Assembly (NCBI GenBank): GCA_021811745.1
Contig: JAJZNH010000236.1
Location: 1 to 5,001 of the forward strand
Origin: Acidobacteriota bacterium
GTDB taxonomy: Bacteria > Acidobacteriota > Terriglobia > Terriglobales > Acidobacteriaceae
Direction: 5' to 3'
Length of the DNA: 5,001 nt
The position numbers and the translations under genes are program-made. Of the stretch, positions 1-5,001 are shown piece after piece. The number at the start of each line of letters is the position of its first letter. The stretch's first letter is position 1. The notes beneath the pieces are model-generated. The model ran no database searches. It was not told where the DNA came from and saw only the letters and a program-made list of their open reading frames with translations.

Positions 1-1
1 C

Positions 2-589
2 CAAACCGCCGATGTGTGCGACCGCGGCTCGCTGGAAAAGCTGCTGGCCACGGCCCTCGAGGCCTTTGGCAAGGTGGACATCCTGGTCAATTGCGCGGGC
101 ATCATCAAGCGCGCGCCCACGCTGGATTTTCCCGAAGAGGAATGGAATGCCATTCTCAACACCAATCTCACGGGAACGCTGCGTGCCTGCCAGGTCTTTG
201 GCCGGCAAATGCTCGAGCGGGGCTACGGGCGCATCATCAACATCGCCTCCCTGAACAGCTTTGTCTCGCTCAACGAGGTGACGGCTTACGCGGCCAGCAA
301 GGCGGGCGTGGCCGCCCTCACGCGCTCTCTGGCCGTGGAGTGGTCCAAGAAGGGCGTCACGGTGAACGCTGTCGCGCCCGGTGTCTTCCGCACCGACTTG
401 AACGCCAAGCTGCTCGACAGCACGCCACGAGGCCAGGAGCTGCTGATGCGCACGCCCATGGGCCGCTTCGGCAAAACCGAAGAACTCATCGCCGCCACGG
501 TCTTCTTCGCCTCCGAAGGCGCTTCTTTTGTTACCGGGCAGATTCTCGCTGTGGATGGCGGTTTTCTGGCCAGCGGCGTCAATCAATAG
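2..589 (+). CDS. Short-chain dehydrogenase/reductase, gluconate 5-dehydrogenase / KduD-like (5' end outside window)
   Basis: NAD(P)-dependent oxidoreductase of the classical SDR family. Only the last 195 residues are visible; the N-terminal TGxxxGxG cofactor loop lies before the window. Seen here (numbering from the first complete codon): an NCAG motif at 30-33, the structural Asn of the catalytic tetrad near 55 (NTNLTG), catalytic Ser83 in INIAS, and the YxxxK pair Tyr96 and Lys100 (YAASK), with the expected 12 residues between Ser and Tyr. Then follow the NAVAPG loop and a VDGGFLASG C-terminus. The tail, with RTPMGRFGK and SFVTG, resembles gluconate 5-dehydrogenase and 2-dehydro-3-deoxy-D-gluconate 5-dehydrogenase (KduD), which act in cytoplasmic uronate/gluconate catabolism. 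A GH28 pectinase about 1.4 kb downstream on the same strand fits that setting. The exact substrate cannot be told from sequence; a mannonate- or altronate-oxidising SDR is also possible. SDR membership is near certain; substrate is not. Confidence 0.93.
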   Translation, partial: QTADVCDRGSLEKLLATALEAFGKVDILVNCAGIIKRAPTLDFPEEEWNAILNTNLTGTLRACQVFGRQMLERGYGRIINIASLNSFVSLNEVTAYAASKAGVAALTRSLAVEWSKKGVTVNAVAPGVFRTDLNAKLLDSTPRGQELLMRTPMGRFGKTEELIAATVFFASEGASFVTGQILAVDGGFLASGVNQ

Positions 590-603
590 GCACGCCGGCG
601 GGC

Positions 604-619
604 GCCTGCAATTGCAGGC
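604..619. terminator. Perfect 16-bp palindrome, possible weak two-way terminator
   Basis: GCCTGCAATTGCAGGC is its own reverse complement and can fold as a 6-bp stem (GCCTGC/GCAGGC) with an AATT loop. It sits 14 bp after the dehydrogenase stop, in the 104-bp gap between that gene and the converging regulator. No T-run follows on either strand, so intrinsic termination is uncertain. A dimeric protein-binding site is the alternative reading. Confidence 0.4.
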
Positions 620-693
620 TTCTCAGTGTGCGATGGGATCTGGGCGAACCGTCTGCAACGAAAAGTCGAAGCCGCCGCGGGTTTTAACGGCCG

Positions 694-1374
694 TCACGCG
701 ACAGCGCTTGGTTCAGCCTGTTCCTCGGCCTCGATCTTACTGCCAACCTCTGCCGCAGCCTGGGCCAGCACCCGGTGATGAATGGTGAACAGTGCAAGTT
801 CAAGCCGGTCGCCGACTCCGGTCTTGTCGTAAATGGAGCGCAGATAATTCTTGATGACCTGCTCGGTGGTCTTGAGCCGGAGTGCGATCTCGCGGTTCTT
901 GCAGCCTTGCACGATGAGGGCCACAATCCGCATCTCCTTGGGGGTGAGCCGATCGCGAACGCGGGTGCCCACCATATCGTCCTCATGCACATCGGGTGGC
1001 ATGACCTGAGGTGGAAGCCAGGTTTCTCCGGCGGCCACACGGCGCACGCAGTCGCCCAGTGCCGGGCCGGTCACACTGCGAAAGACCACGCCGTGGAAGC
1101 CCATCTGCAAGTAGGTGGCGGGTGTTTCGCTGTTCTCGGCAATGACGATTCCGCGGCTGCTCGTGGTCTCAAGCAACAACCGCAGGCGTGCAAATTCCGG
1201 GCGCATCGATGCCGCGAATAAAACGATGGATCCCGGAAAAGTGGAGATGGCATGATACATGCGATCCAGGTCCGTACACTGAGCGATGATGCGCAAATCT
1301 TCGTCCATCGCTAGCACCTTGGCGGTGCCCGCGCGGAAGATCGCCTGCGAATCGGCCAGAATGATTTTATTCAT
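694..1374 (-). CDS. LuxR/NarL-type response regulator with degenerate receiver domain
   Basis: DNA-binding transcription regulator of 226 residues, the usual length for NarL/FixJ-type response regulators. The receiver-like domain covers about residues 1-120 and starts MNKIILADSQAIFR. The LuxR-type helix-turn-helix covers about 140-200: LTPKE at 143-147, N160/EIA helix, TTEQVIKNYL recognition region at 169-178, and DRLELALF at 189-196. A charged tail follows at about 205-226. The receiver is atypical. Only one acidic residue (Asp8) remains of the usual N-terminal pair. The strand that should carry the phospho-acceptor reads IVLFAASMRP (50-59), with Ala54/Ala55 where Asp is expected. The conserved Lys of the beta-5 region appears as Arg99 (GVVFRS). 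So it is probably not controlled by normal phosphotransfer, and no histidine kinase is adjacent. The start at 1374 keeps the first beta strand complete; an upstream GGCGGGG about 8 nt away could be the ribosome site. It is divergent from the GH28 gene, whose regulation it may affect (inference). Confidence 0.92.
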   Translation of the reverse strand: MNKIILADSQAIFRAGTAKVLAMDEDLRIIAQCTDLDRMYHAISTFPGSIVLFAASMRPEFARLRLLLETTSSRGIVIAENSETPATYLQMGFHGVVFRSVTGPALGDCVRRVAAGETWLPPQVMPPDVHEDDMVGTRVRDRLTPKEMRIVALIVQGCKNREIALRLKTTEQVIKNYLRSIYDKTGVGDRLELALFTIHHRVLAQAAAEVGSKIEAEEQAEPSAVA

Positions 1375-1512
1375 CGTGTGTGCCCCGCCTACTCATATTC
1401 CCATTGCCTTTGCTTTTCGGCCCTTTCGAAGACCGGAAACCGGCATTCGCATCCGGGCGCCTTACACTCCTACCCTCTGGTTCCTATCGGCAATCAGGCA
1501 CATCGTCTTGGT

Positions 1513-1533
1513 AGTGTCCGAATTCGATACACT
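1513..1533. promoter_or_regulatory. Imperfect dyad, candidate operator
   Basis: AGTGT (1513-1517) and ACACT (1529-1533) are inverted arms separated by 11 bp. The gap itself contains the perfect palindrome CGAATTCG (1519-1526), offset from the arm centre by half a base. Nested dyads of this size are typical of sites for dimeric regulators such as helix-turn-helix proteins. It lies about 140 bp before the regulator start and about 415 bp before the GH28 start, so it is better placed for the regulator. No known consensus is recognised. Confidence 0.3.
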
Positions 1534-1875
1534 GCATTCTGCCCCGATTCCTTTCCTAGATGACACAGTCTCGATACGTCAATCCTTTCAGAAGATTTTA
1601 TCGGGATTATGATTCCATGTGGTTACCCCCTCCACCGAGGCAGCGCTGCTGCTCCCTTGAAGTATTGAAAGACGTGACCGCCGCGGCGGATGGCGTTATC
1701 TTCCAGGACACCGCGAAAGTGTGCCGGTGGGAGGACGCAGTTCAGAACAGCGCACTCAGACGCGGTGCTTTGCTTTACGCCGGTTGGAACGCCGCGATGG
1801 CGGCACGGCCGATCGCCGCGATTTGAACGTGCCTTTTGGCCACTGCAAATACGTGTAAACAGCAATGAGCGTGGT

Positions 1876-1905
1876 ATGACCACTGGACCCTTGACCGCGT
1901 ATGAT
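1876..1905 (+). promoter_or_regulatory. Weak sigma-70-type promoter candidate for the GH28 gene
   Basis: ATGACC (1876-1881, four of six matches to TTGACA) is followed after 18 bp by TATGAT (1900-1905, five of six matches to TATAAT). This would place transcription start near 1912, about 36 bp before the chosen GH28 start. A TTGACC at 1891-1896 with TTATAC at 1908-1913 also looks promoter-like, but its 11-bp spacer is too short. The match is plausible, not decisive. Confidence 0.3.
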
Positions 1906-1947
1906 GCTTATACAGGCAGGCCATCCTTGCGCGAAGGCGATCCAGCG

Positions 1948-3234
1948 ATGCAACAGAAGTTTATACTCATATCTCTGTTTTTTGCGCCGGCTTTGGCTGT
2001 TGCCCTGGCTGCCGGCTTGTCCCCCTTTGCACATGCGTTGGACGCCTGCAATCCACGCGCCTACGGCGCCAAGGGCAACGGTATTGCCAAGGACACAGTC
2101 GCGATTCAGAAAGCGATCAATGTCTGCGAGCGGCAGGGGGGCGGCACGGTCGAGCTCACGGCGGGCACTTATCTCAGCGGGCCAATTGTGCTCAAGAGCA
2201 ACATCACCCTCCAGCTCGACAAGGGTGCCACGCTGCTCGGTTCATCCGATCATGCTGACTATCCCGCCATCACCGAGTTCCGCGCGCCCGGCCGGCAGGC
2301 GCTGGTTAGCGCTGTGAACTCCGCCAACGTGGCGATTACCGGCGAAGGCATCATTGACGGGAACGGCGCAAGCTGGTGGAAGATGGCGCGGACTATCCGC
2401 AATGCAGGCGTGATGGGCAATCCTCACACCCGGCCGCGACTGGTTGTTTTCGACCATTGCCACCACGTTCGTGTGCAGGGAGTCACCATCGAGAACTCGC
2501 CCATGTGGCAGCTGGTTCCCTACTACTCGGACGACGTGGTCATTCGCAACGTGAGGATTCTTGCGCCCGCCCGTTCGCCGAACACCGACGCCATCGATCC
2601 CTTCTCCTCATCGCACGTGGTGATCGACCACGTTTACGCCGATGTCGGCGACGACGATGTGGCCATCAAGTCCGGCGCCGCTGACACGACGGCAAATCAA
2701 CCCAGTCGCGCCATCACCATCACCGATTGCACCTTTCTGCACGGGCATGGCCTGTCGATCGGCAGCGAGATCGCCGGCGGCGCCCAAAATATCACGGCTG
2801 AAAACATTCGCTTCCACGGCACGGACAACGGAATCCGCGTCAAGGCCAACCGCGATCGCGGCCGCGACGTGAGCCATCTGCTCTTCCGCGACATCGAGAT
2901 GACGAACGTGCGCAACGCGCTTATCGTCAGCGAGTACTATCCCAGGGTTTTGCCGCCCGCCGGCGAAGCGCCGCAGCCCGTGACACAACTAACGCCGCAC
3001 TTCAACGGCATCACCTTCGAAAACGTGACTGCCTCGGGCAGCAGAACCGCGGGAGTAATTGCCGGGCTACCCGAGGCGCCCATTGCCAACCTGGTCCTGC
3101 GCAACGTGAAGATCAGCGCGCAGACCGGACTGACGGTCGCATACGCCAGCGTCTCGGGCCGGAATGTGGTCATCCGAGCCAGCCGGGGAGCACCGGTCGT
3201 GGAGCTGACGGGTGCGCAGATCTCGCTGCATTGA
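1948..3234 (+). CDS. Secreted GH28 polygalacturonase-type glycoside hydrolase
   Basis: Pectin-degrading inverting hydrolase that cleaves alpha-1,4 galacturonosyl links, or related rhamnogalacturonan links; 428 residues. A Sec signal peptide is clear: MQQK start, hydrophobic core at about 5-24, and likely cleavage after AHA (28-30), so the enzyme is exported. The right-handed beta-helix opens with AYGAKGNGIAKDT (38-50), an N-terminal segment typical of bacterial GH28 enzymes. The GH28 signatures occur in order: NTDAID with Asp214; GDDD with Asp235 and Asp236; GHG at 266-268 with His267; and RVK at 298-300. These supply the three catalytic Asp residues and the substrate-binding His, Arg and Lys, so it should be active. 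The start at 1948 was chosen over an in-frame extension back to 1690 because it begins the signal peptide and has AAGG 10 nt upstream. The NGIRVKANRDRG loop is common in bacterial exo-acting or oligogalacturonide-acting members, but endo or exo mode cannot be fixed here. Confidence 0.95.
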   Translation: MQQKFILISLFFAPALAVALAAGLSPFAHALDACNPRAYGAKGNGIAKDTVAIQKAINVCERQGGGTVELTAGTYLSGPIVLKSNITLQLDKGATLLGSSDHADYPAITEFRAPGRQALVSAVNSANVAITGEGIIDGNGASWWKMARTIRNAGVMGNPHTRPRLVVFDHCHHVRVQGVTIENSPMWQLVPYYSDDVVIRNVRILAPARSPNTDAIDPFSSSHVVIDHVYADVGDDDVAIKSGAADTTANQPSRAITITDCTFLHGHGLSIGSEIAGGAQNITAENIRFHGTDNGIRVKANRDRGRDVSHLLFRDIEMTNVRNALIVSEYYPRVLPPAGEAPQPVTQLTPHFNGITFENVTASGSRTAGVIAGLPEAPIANLVLRNVKISAQTGLTVAYASVSGRNVVIRASRGAPVVELTGAQISLH

Positions 3235-3254
3235 GCGTTTTGTCACCGCGTGAT

Positions 3255-3288
3255 CCATCGGGCCGCAGCCCAGGCTGCGGCCCGATGG
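3255..3288. terminator. Strong stem-loop between convergent genes, likely bidirectional terminator
   Basis: CCATCGGGCCGCAGCC (3255-3270) and GGCTGCGGCCCGATGG (3273-3288) are perfect inverted repeats: 16 bp with a 2-nt gap, or realistically a 15-bp stem with a CCAG tetraloop. It begins 20 bp after the GH28 stop and 29 bp beyond the end of the AIM24-family gene on the other strand. No T-run follows on either side, so it would be a U-less type of terminator or an RNA-protecting hairpin. Symmetry and position between two gene ends support shared use. Confidence 0.7.
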
Positions 3289-3317
3289 CGGGCTGATTCA
3301 CACGCTTCCCGTCGCTC

Positions 3318-4085
3318 CTACTGATTCCCGAGGATCGAGCCTACGATGCCGCCCAGCAGCCCGCCGCCTATCGCCGCCGGAGCCGCCGAGCTGGCTTGCC
3401 CTTGGGGCAGGTACTCGCCAATCTGGTGCGCCAGTCGCGCAATGGGCAGCGTTTGCAGCCACACCCGCCCCGGTCCCGCCAGCACCGCCAGGAACAGTCC
3501 ATCGCCTCCGAAGATCATGTTCTTCACGCCCGGAACCATGGTGATCTGAAAACCTACCGTCGCCTGGAAAGCACCCACGTGGCCCGGATGCACGCGCAGC
3601 ACCTCACCCGGCGCGAGATCCTTCACAATCAGCTCGCCCGAAAGCTCAAGCCACGCCGTTCCCTGGCCGCCCACGCGCTGCAACAGAAAGCCATCGCCGC
3701 CGAAGACGCCCGCCCCCAGCGACTGCTGAAAGCCCACCCCGATGGTCACCTGCGGCGTGGCGCAGAGGAACCCGTGGCGATGAACCAAGTATTCGGGGCC
3801 TTGGCCCAGCTCGATCGGCACGATATGTCCGGGCAGCTTGGTGGCAAAGGCCACCTGCCCGGGGGCCTGAATCGCCCGATACTCGGTCATGAAGATGCTG
3901 CCGCCGCCAGCCACGCGCTTCAACACACCCATCAGGCCGCCGCCTCCACCCATCTGGGTGTGGGTCATCAGTTGAATCGAACTGGTCATCCACGAGAGCT
4001 CTCCGCTCTCTGAGAACACGCTTTCGTTGGGGTCAAGCTCTACTTCGAGCACCGGCATTGTCGTGCCCTGAATCCGCGCCTGCAT
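3318..4085 (-). CDS. AIM24 / TIGR00266 family protein
   Basis: Protein of 255 residues in the AIM24 family (formerly DUF124). Yeast AIM24 is mitochondrial; bacterial members have no settled role. Seen in sequence: an opening strand with PVLEVELDPNESVFSESGELSWM (11-33), a glycine run at 46-50 (GGGGG), and three similar segments about 65 residues apart: GGSIFMTEYRA near 61-71, FGGDGFLLQRVGG at 128-140 and FGGDGLFLAVLAG at 192-204. Each is followed by a short beta-rich stretch ending near WLELSG or VWLQTLP in the last two. This internal repeat fits an all-beta fold. The C-terminus is a Gly/Ile/Leu zipper-like tail (AAIGGGLLGGIVGSILGNQ, about 237-255), suggesting membrane contact or self-association. 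No signal peptide. The start has a consensus AGGAGG ribosome site 8-9 nt upstream. It is separated by 94 bp from the upstream two-helix gene and may have its own promoter. Confidence 0.93.
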   Translation of the reverse strand: MQARIQGTTMPVLEVELDPNESVFSESGELSWMTSSIQLMTHTQMGGGGGLMGVLKRVAGGGSIFMTEYRAIQAPGQVAFATKLPGHIVPIELGQGPEYLVHRHGFLCATPQVTIGVGFQQSLGAGVFGGDGFLLQRVGGQGTAWLELSGELIVKDLAPGEVLRVHPGHVGAFQATVGFQITMVPGVKNMIFGGDGLFLAVLAGPGRVWLQTLPIARLAHQIGEYLPQGQASSAAPAAIGGGLLGGIVGSILGNQ

Positions 4086-4093
4086 CGCTTTCG

Positions 4094-4099
4094 CCTCCT
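4094..4099 (-). promoter_or_regulatory. Consensus ribosome binding site of the AIM24-family gene
   Basis: On the minus strand this reads AGGAGG, with 8 nt (CGAAAGCG) before the ATG at 4085. It is the only full-consensus Shine-Dalgarno site in the window. It fixes the start of the AIM24-family gene and suggests strong translation. Confidence 0.85.
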
Positions 4100-4108
4100 G
4101 TTAGCTTC

Positions 4109-4142
4109 AGTGTATCCGCGCCGTTTGGCGGGCCATTGTCAA
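4109..4142 (-). promoter_or_regulatory. Possible promoter of the AIM24-family gene
   Basis: The minus strand carries a perfect TTGACA (4142-4137). About 20-22 bp later comes GGATACACT (4117-4109), which contains GATACA or TACACT as poor -10 candidates. The spacer is longer than the usual 17 bp, so this may be weak or need an activator. TTGGCG (4125-4130) and CGCCAA (4145-4150) form an inverted repeat flanking the TTGACA box, a possible operator. Confidence 0.3.
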
Positions 4143-4179
4143 AGCGCCAACCCATGTTCGAGCCGCGATCTGCACACCA

Positions 4180-4434
4180 TCAGTGCTCGCGCACGGAGCG
4201 CCGGTTGCGGAGCCACTTGGCGACGCCCAGCGTCAGCAGCATGCCGCCGAAGGGAATGCACATCAGCGCCACAATGAGCGCAAACCACCCTGTATTGGTG
4301 GTGGCGCCGGTGGGCGTATAACCCCCCAGAACCGTGACCAGCAGCACGCCCGCCACAACTCCCGCGCCCACCATCACTCCGCCCCATCTGAGCAATTGGC
4401 GAGTACCATCGTCGGACTGGGTGGAAGCATGCAT
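4180..4434 (-). CDS. Small two-helix membrane protein, function unknown
   Basis: An 84-residue protein that I do not recognise. It has a short polar N-terminus, a hydrophobic helix at about 18-39 rich in Gly and Val, a polar loop (TPTGATTNTG, 40-49), a second helix at about 50-72 (with Cys59 and Pro61), and a basic tail KWLRNRRSVREH. Positive charges at both ends (Arg12, Arg16; Lys73, Arg76, Arg78, Arg79) predict both termini in the cytoplasm. The start at 4434 is 12 bp after the stop of the DUF420 gene, which points to co-transcription. AAGGA upstream is only 3-4 nt from the ATG, so translation may rely on coupling with the upstream gene. Given DUF420 links to cytochrome oxidase maturation, this could be an accessory of the same respiratory cluster, but that is inference from position. 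Confidence 0.8.
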   Translation of the reverse strand: MHASTQSDDGTRQLLRWGGVMVGAGVVAGVLLVTVLGGYTPTGATTNTGWFALIVALMCIPFGGMLLTLGVAKWLRNRRSVREH

Positions 4435-4446
4435 CGTTCCTTGCGC

Positions 4447-5001
4447 CTAACCTTTCGCGGCTACCAGCATGGCATACACGATGACCCCTGTGACCGAAAC
4501 ATAGAGCCAGATGGGGAAGGTCCAGCGGGCCACCTTGCGATGGGTGGGAATGCGGCCCGAGAGCGAGAAGAAGAAGGTGACCAGCACCAGCGGCAGCGCC
4601 ACCGTAGCCAGGATGATGTGACTGGCCAGCAGACACAGGTAGAACGTCCGGAATGCCGCGTGGATCGGATAACGGATGTCGCCGTGGAGCGCGTGGTGCG
4701 CGATATAACCCACTAAAAACAAGCATGAAAAAATAAAGGCCGTAATCATCGACGCGCGATGCTGCCGGATGCGCCCCGCGCGGATAAATGTGTAGCCGAT
4801 CAGCAGCGCGGTGGCGGCCAGGCCGTTGAAGACCGCGTTCAAGGCCGGCAGAAACGCGTATTGAGAGCTCGAAGTCGCCGCGGGATGGATATAGATCAGC
4901 CAGGCGAGAAAGAGCGTGGCCGCCGCGCTGATCAGCAGAATGGCGATGATCGCCGGGCCTGTGCCGGATCGGGATTTCGCTGGGCGGGCTGCGGTGGTCA
5001 T
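4447..5001 (-). CDS. DUF420 family membrane protein (CtaM/YozB-like)
   Basis: Integral membrane protein of 184 residues as visible; its ATG is the last codon of the window, so an earlier start cannot be excluded. Five hydrophobic helices are seen at about 17-38, 52-73, 86-104, 119-146 and 161-181. Features typical of DUF420 are present: NAVFNGLAATALLIGY (55-70), IRxGRIRQHR with His81, the His-rich loop AHHALHGD (His102, His103, His106), RTFYLCLLASHI with His128, GRIPTHRKVARW with His154, and the closing IWLYVSVTGVIVY (164-176). Related CtaM (Staphylococcus) and YozB (Bacillus) are linked to maturation of haem-copper terminal oxidases; the conserved histidines suggest metal or haem contact. 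Its upstream neighbours are not visible, so a cytochrome oxidase operon to the right is expected but unproven. It probably forms an operon with the small two-helix gene 12 bp downstream. Confidence 0.92.
   Translation of the reverse strand: MTTAARPAKSRSGTGPAIIAILLISAAATLFLAWLIYIHPAATSSSQYAFLPALNAVFNGLAATALLIGYTFIRAGRIRQHRASMITAFIFSCLFLVGYIAHHALHGDIRYPIHAAFRTFYLCLLASHIILATVALPLVLVTFFFSLSGRIPTHRKVARWTFPIWLYVSVTGVIVYAMLVAAKG

Larger units (their letters stand above)
1375..1947. other. 573-bp divergent intergenic region without a convincing gene
   Basis: This lies between the start of the regulator (reading left) and the start of the GH28 gene (reading right), and must hold the promoters of both. 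Base composition is mixed: the left half (about 1380-1630) is more AT-rich and lacks coding character, while the right half (about 1640-1830) is GC-rich with small palindromes such as the 12-bp CCGCCGCGGCGG at 1678-1689. The nonamer CGCCGCGAT occurs twice, at 1790-1798 and 1814-1822. Open frames crossing it have no recognisable domain and no good ribosome site. I see no tRNA, riboswitch or insertion-sequence end. Confidence 0.6.

Noticed and set aside
16..687. Plus-strand open frame of 223 codons over the dehydrogenase
   Set aside because: Alternate frame of the SDR gene; Arg/Gly/His-rich and without motifs, whereas the SDR frame carries Ser-Tyr-Lys and NCAG.
1560..1826. Plus-strand open frame of 88 codons in the intergenic region
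   Set aside because: No ribosome site before its ATG, no recognisable domain, no hydrophobic or repeat pattern, and an amino-acid mix (Arg, Ala, Pro, Cys rich) typical of chance frames in GC-rich DNA.
1837..1850. Sigma-54 promoter suggested by TGGCC...TGC
   Set aside because: The GG and GC dinucleotides are 5 bp apart instead of the required 10.
1891..1913. TTGACC and TTATAC as a promoter pair
   Set aside because: The spacer is only 11 bp, too short for a sigma-70 promoter.
1690..1947. In-frame 86-residue extension of the GH28 protein
   Set aside because: The signal peptide begins at the ATG at 1948; the extension is Arg-rich, lacks domain character and would bury the signal sequence.
3396..4013. 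Plus-strand open frame of 205 codons opposite the AIM24-family gene
   Set aside because: His/Arg/Gln-rich antisense shadow of a gene with a recognised family, a consensus ribosome site and internal repeats.
4139..4726. Long minus-strand open frame of 195 codons overlapping the two membrane-protein genes
   Set aside because: It is out of frame with the DUF420 and two-helix proteins, whose hydrophobic helices and family motifs are clear; its product is rich in Arg, Gly and His with no domain.

Overview
The window is GC-rich, gene-dense bacterial chromosome with no mobile element, rRNA, tRNA or CRISPR visible. Protein style points to a soil or plant-associated Acidobacteriota bacterium, probably of the Acidobacteriaceae/Terriglobia type. 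This rests on the LuxR-type regulator ending in a DRLELALF segment, the secreted GH28 pectinase, and the DUF420 membrane protein. The assignment is from recognition of protein style only.

Layout: (1) Bases 2-589, plus strand: 3' part of a short-chain dehydrogenase of the gluconate/ketodeoxygluconate dehydrogenase type. (2) Bases 694-1374, minus strand: a LuxR/NarL-type response regulator whose receiver domain has lost the phospho-acceptor aspartate; it converges on the dehydrogenase. (3) Bases 1375-1947: a 573-bp divergent intergenic region with a candidate operator dyad, a weak candidate promoter and no convincing gene. (4) Bases 1948-3234, plus strand: a secreted GH28 polygalacturonase-type hydrolase with its catalytic motifs intact. 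(5) Bases 3235-3317: a convergent gap holding a perfect 16-bp stem-loop, the likely two-way terminator. (6) Bases 3318-4085, minus strand: an AIM24/TIGR00266-family protein with three internal repeats and a glycine-zipper tail. (7) Bases 4180-4434 and 4447-5001, minus strand: a two-helix small membrane protein and a DUF420 (CtaM/YozB-like) five-helix membrane protein, 12 bp apart and probably co-transcribed.

Working together: the GH28 enzyme would release galacturonate units from pectin in the periplasm or outside the cell. The dehydrogenase would fit the downstream uronate/gluconate oxidation pathway. The regulator lies between them and shares the upstream region of the GH28 gene, so it is a candidate local regulator; this is inferred from position only. 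The right-hand minus-strand genes look unrelated: DUF420 proteins are tied to terminal oxidase maturation, and AIM24 proteins have no settled bacterial role. I see no strong evidence for a wholly new system. The best leads are the phosphorylation-independent regulator beside a pectinase and the unnamed two-helix protein paired with DUF420.
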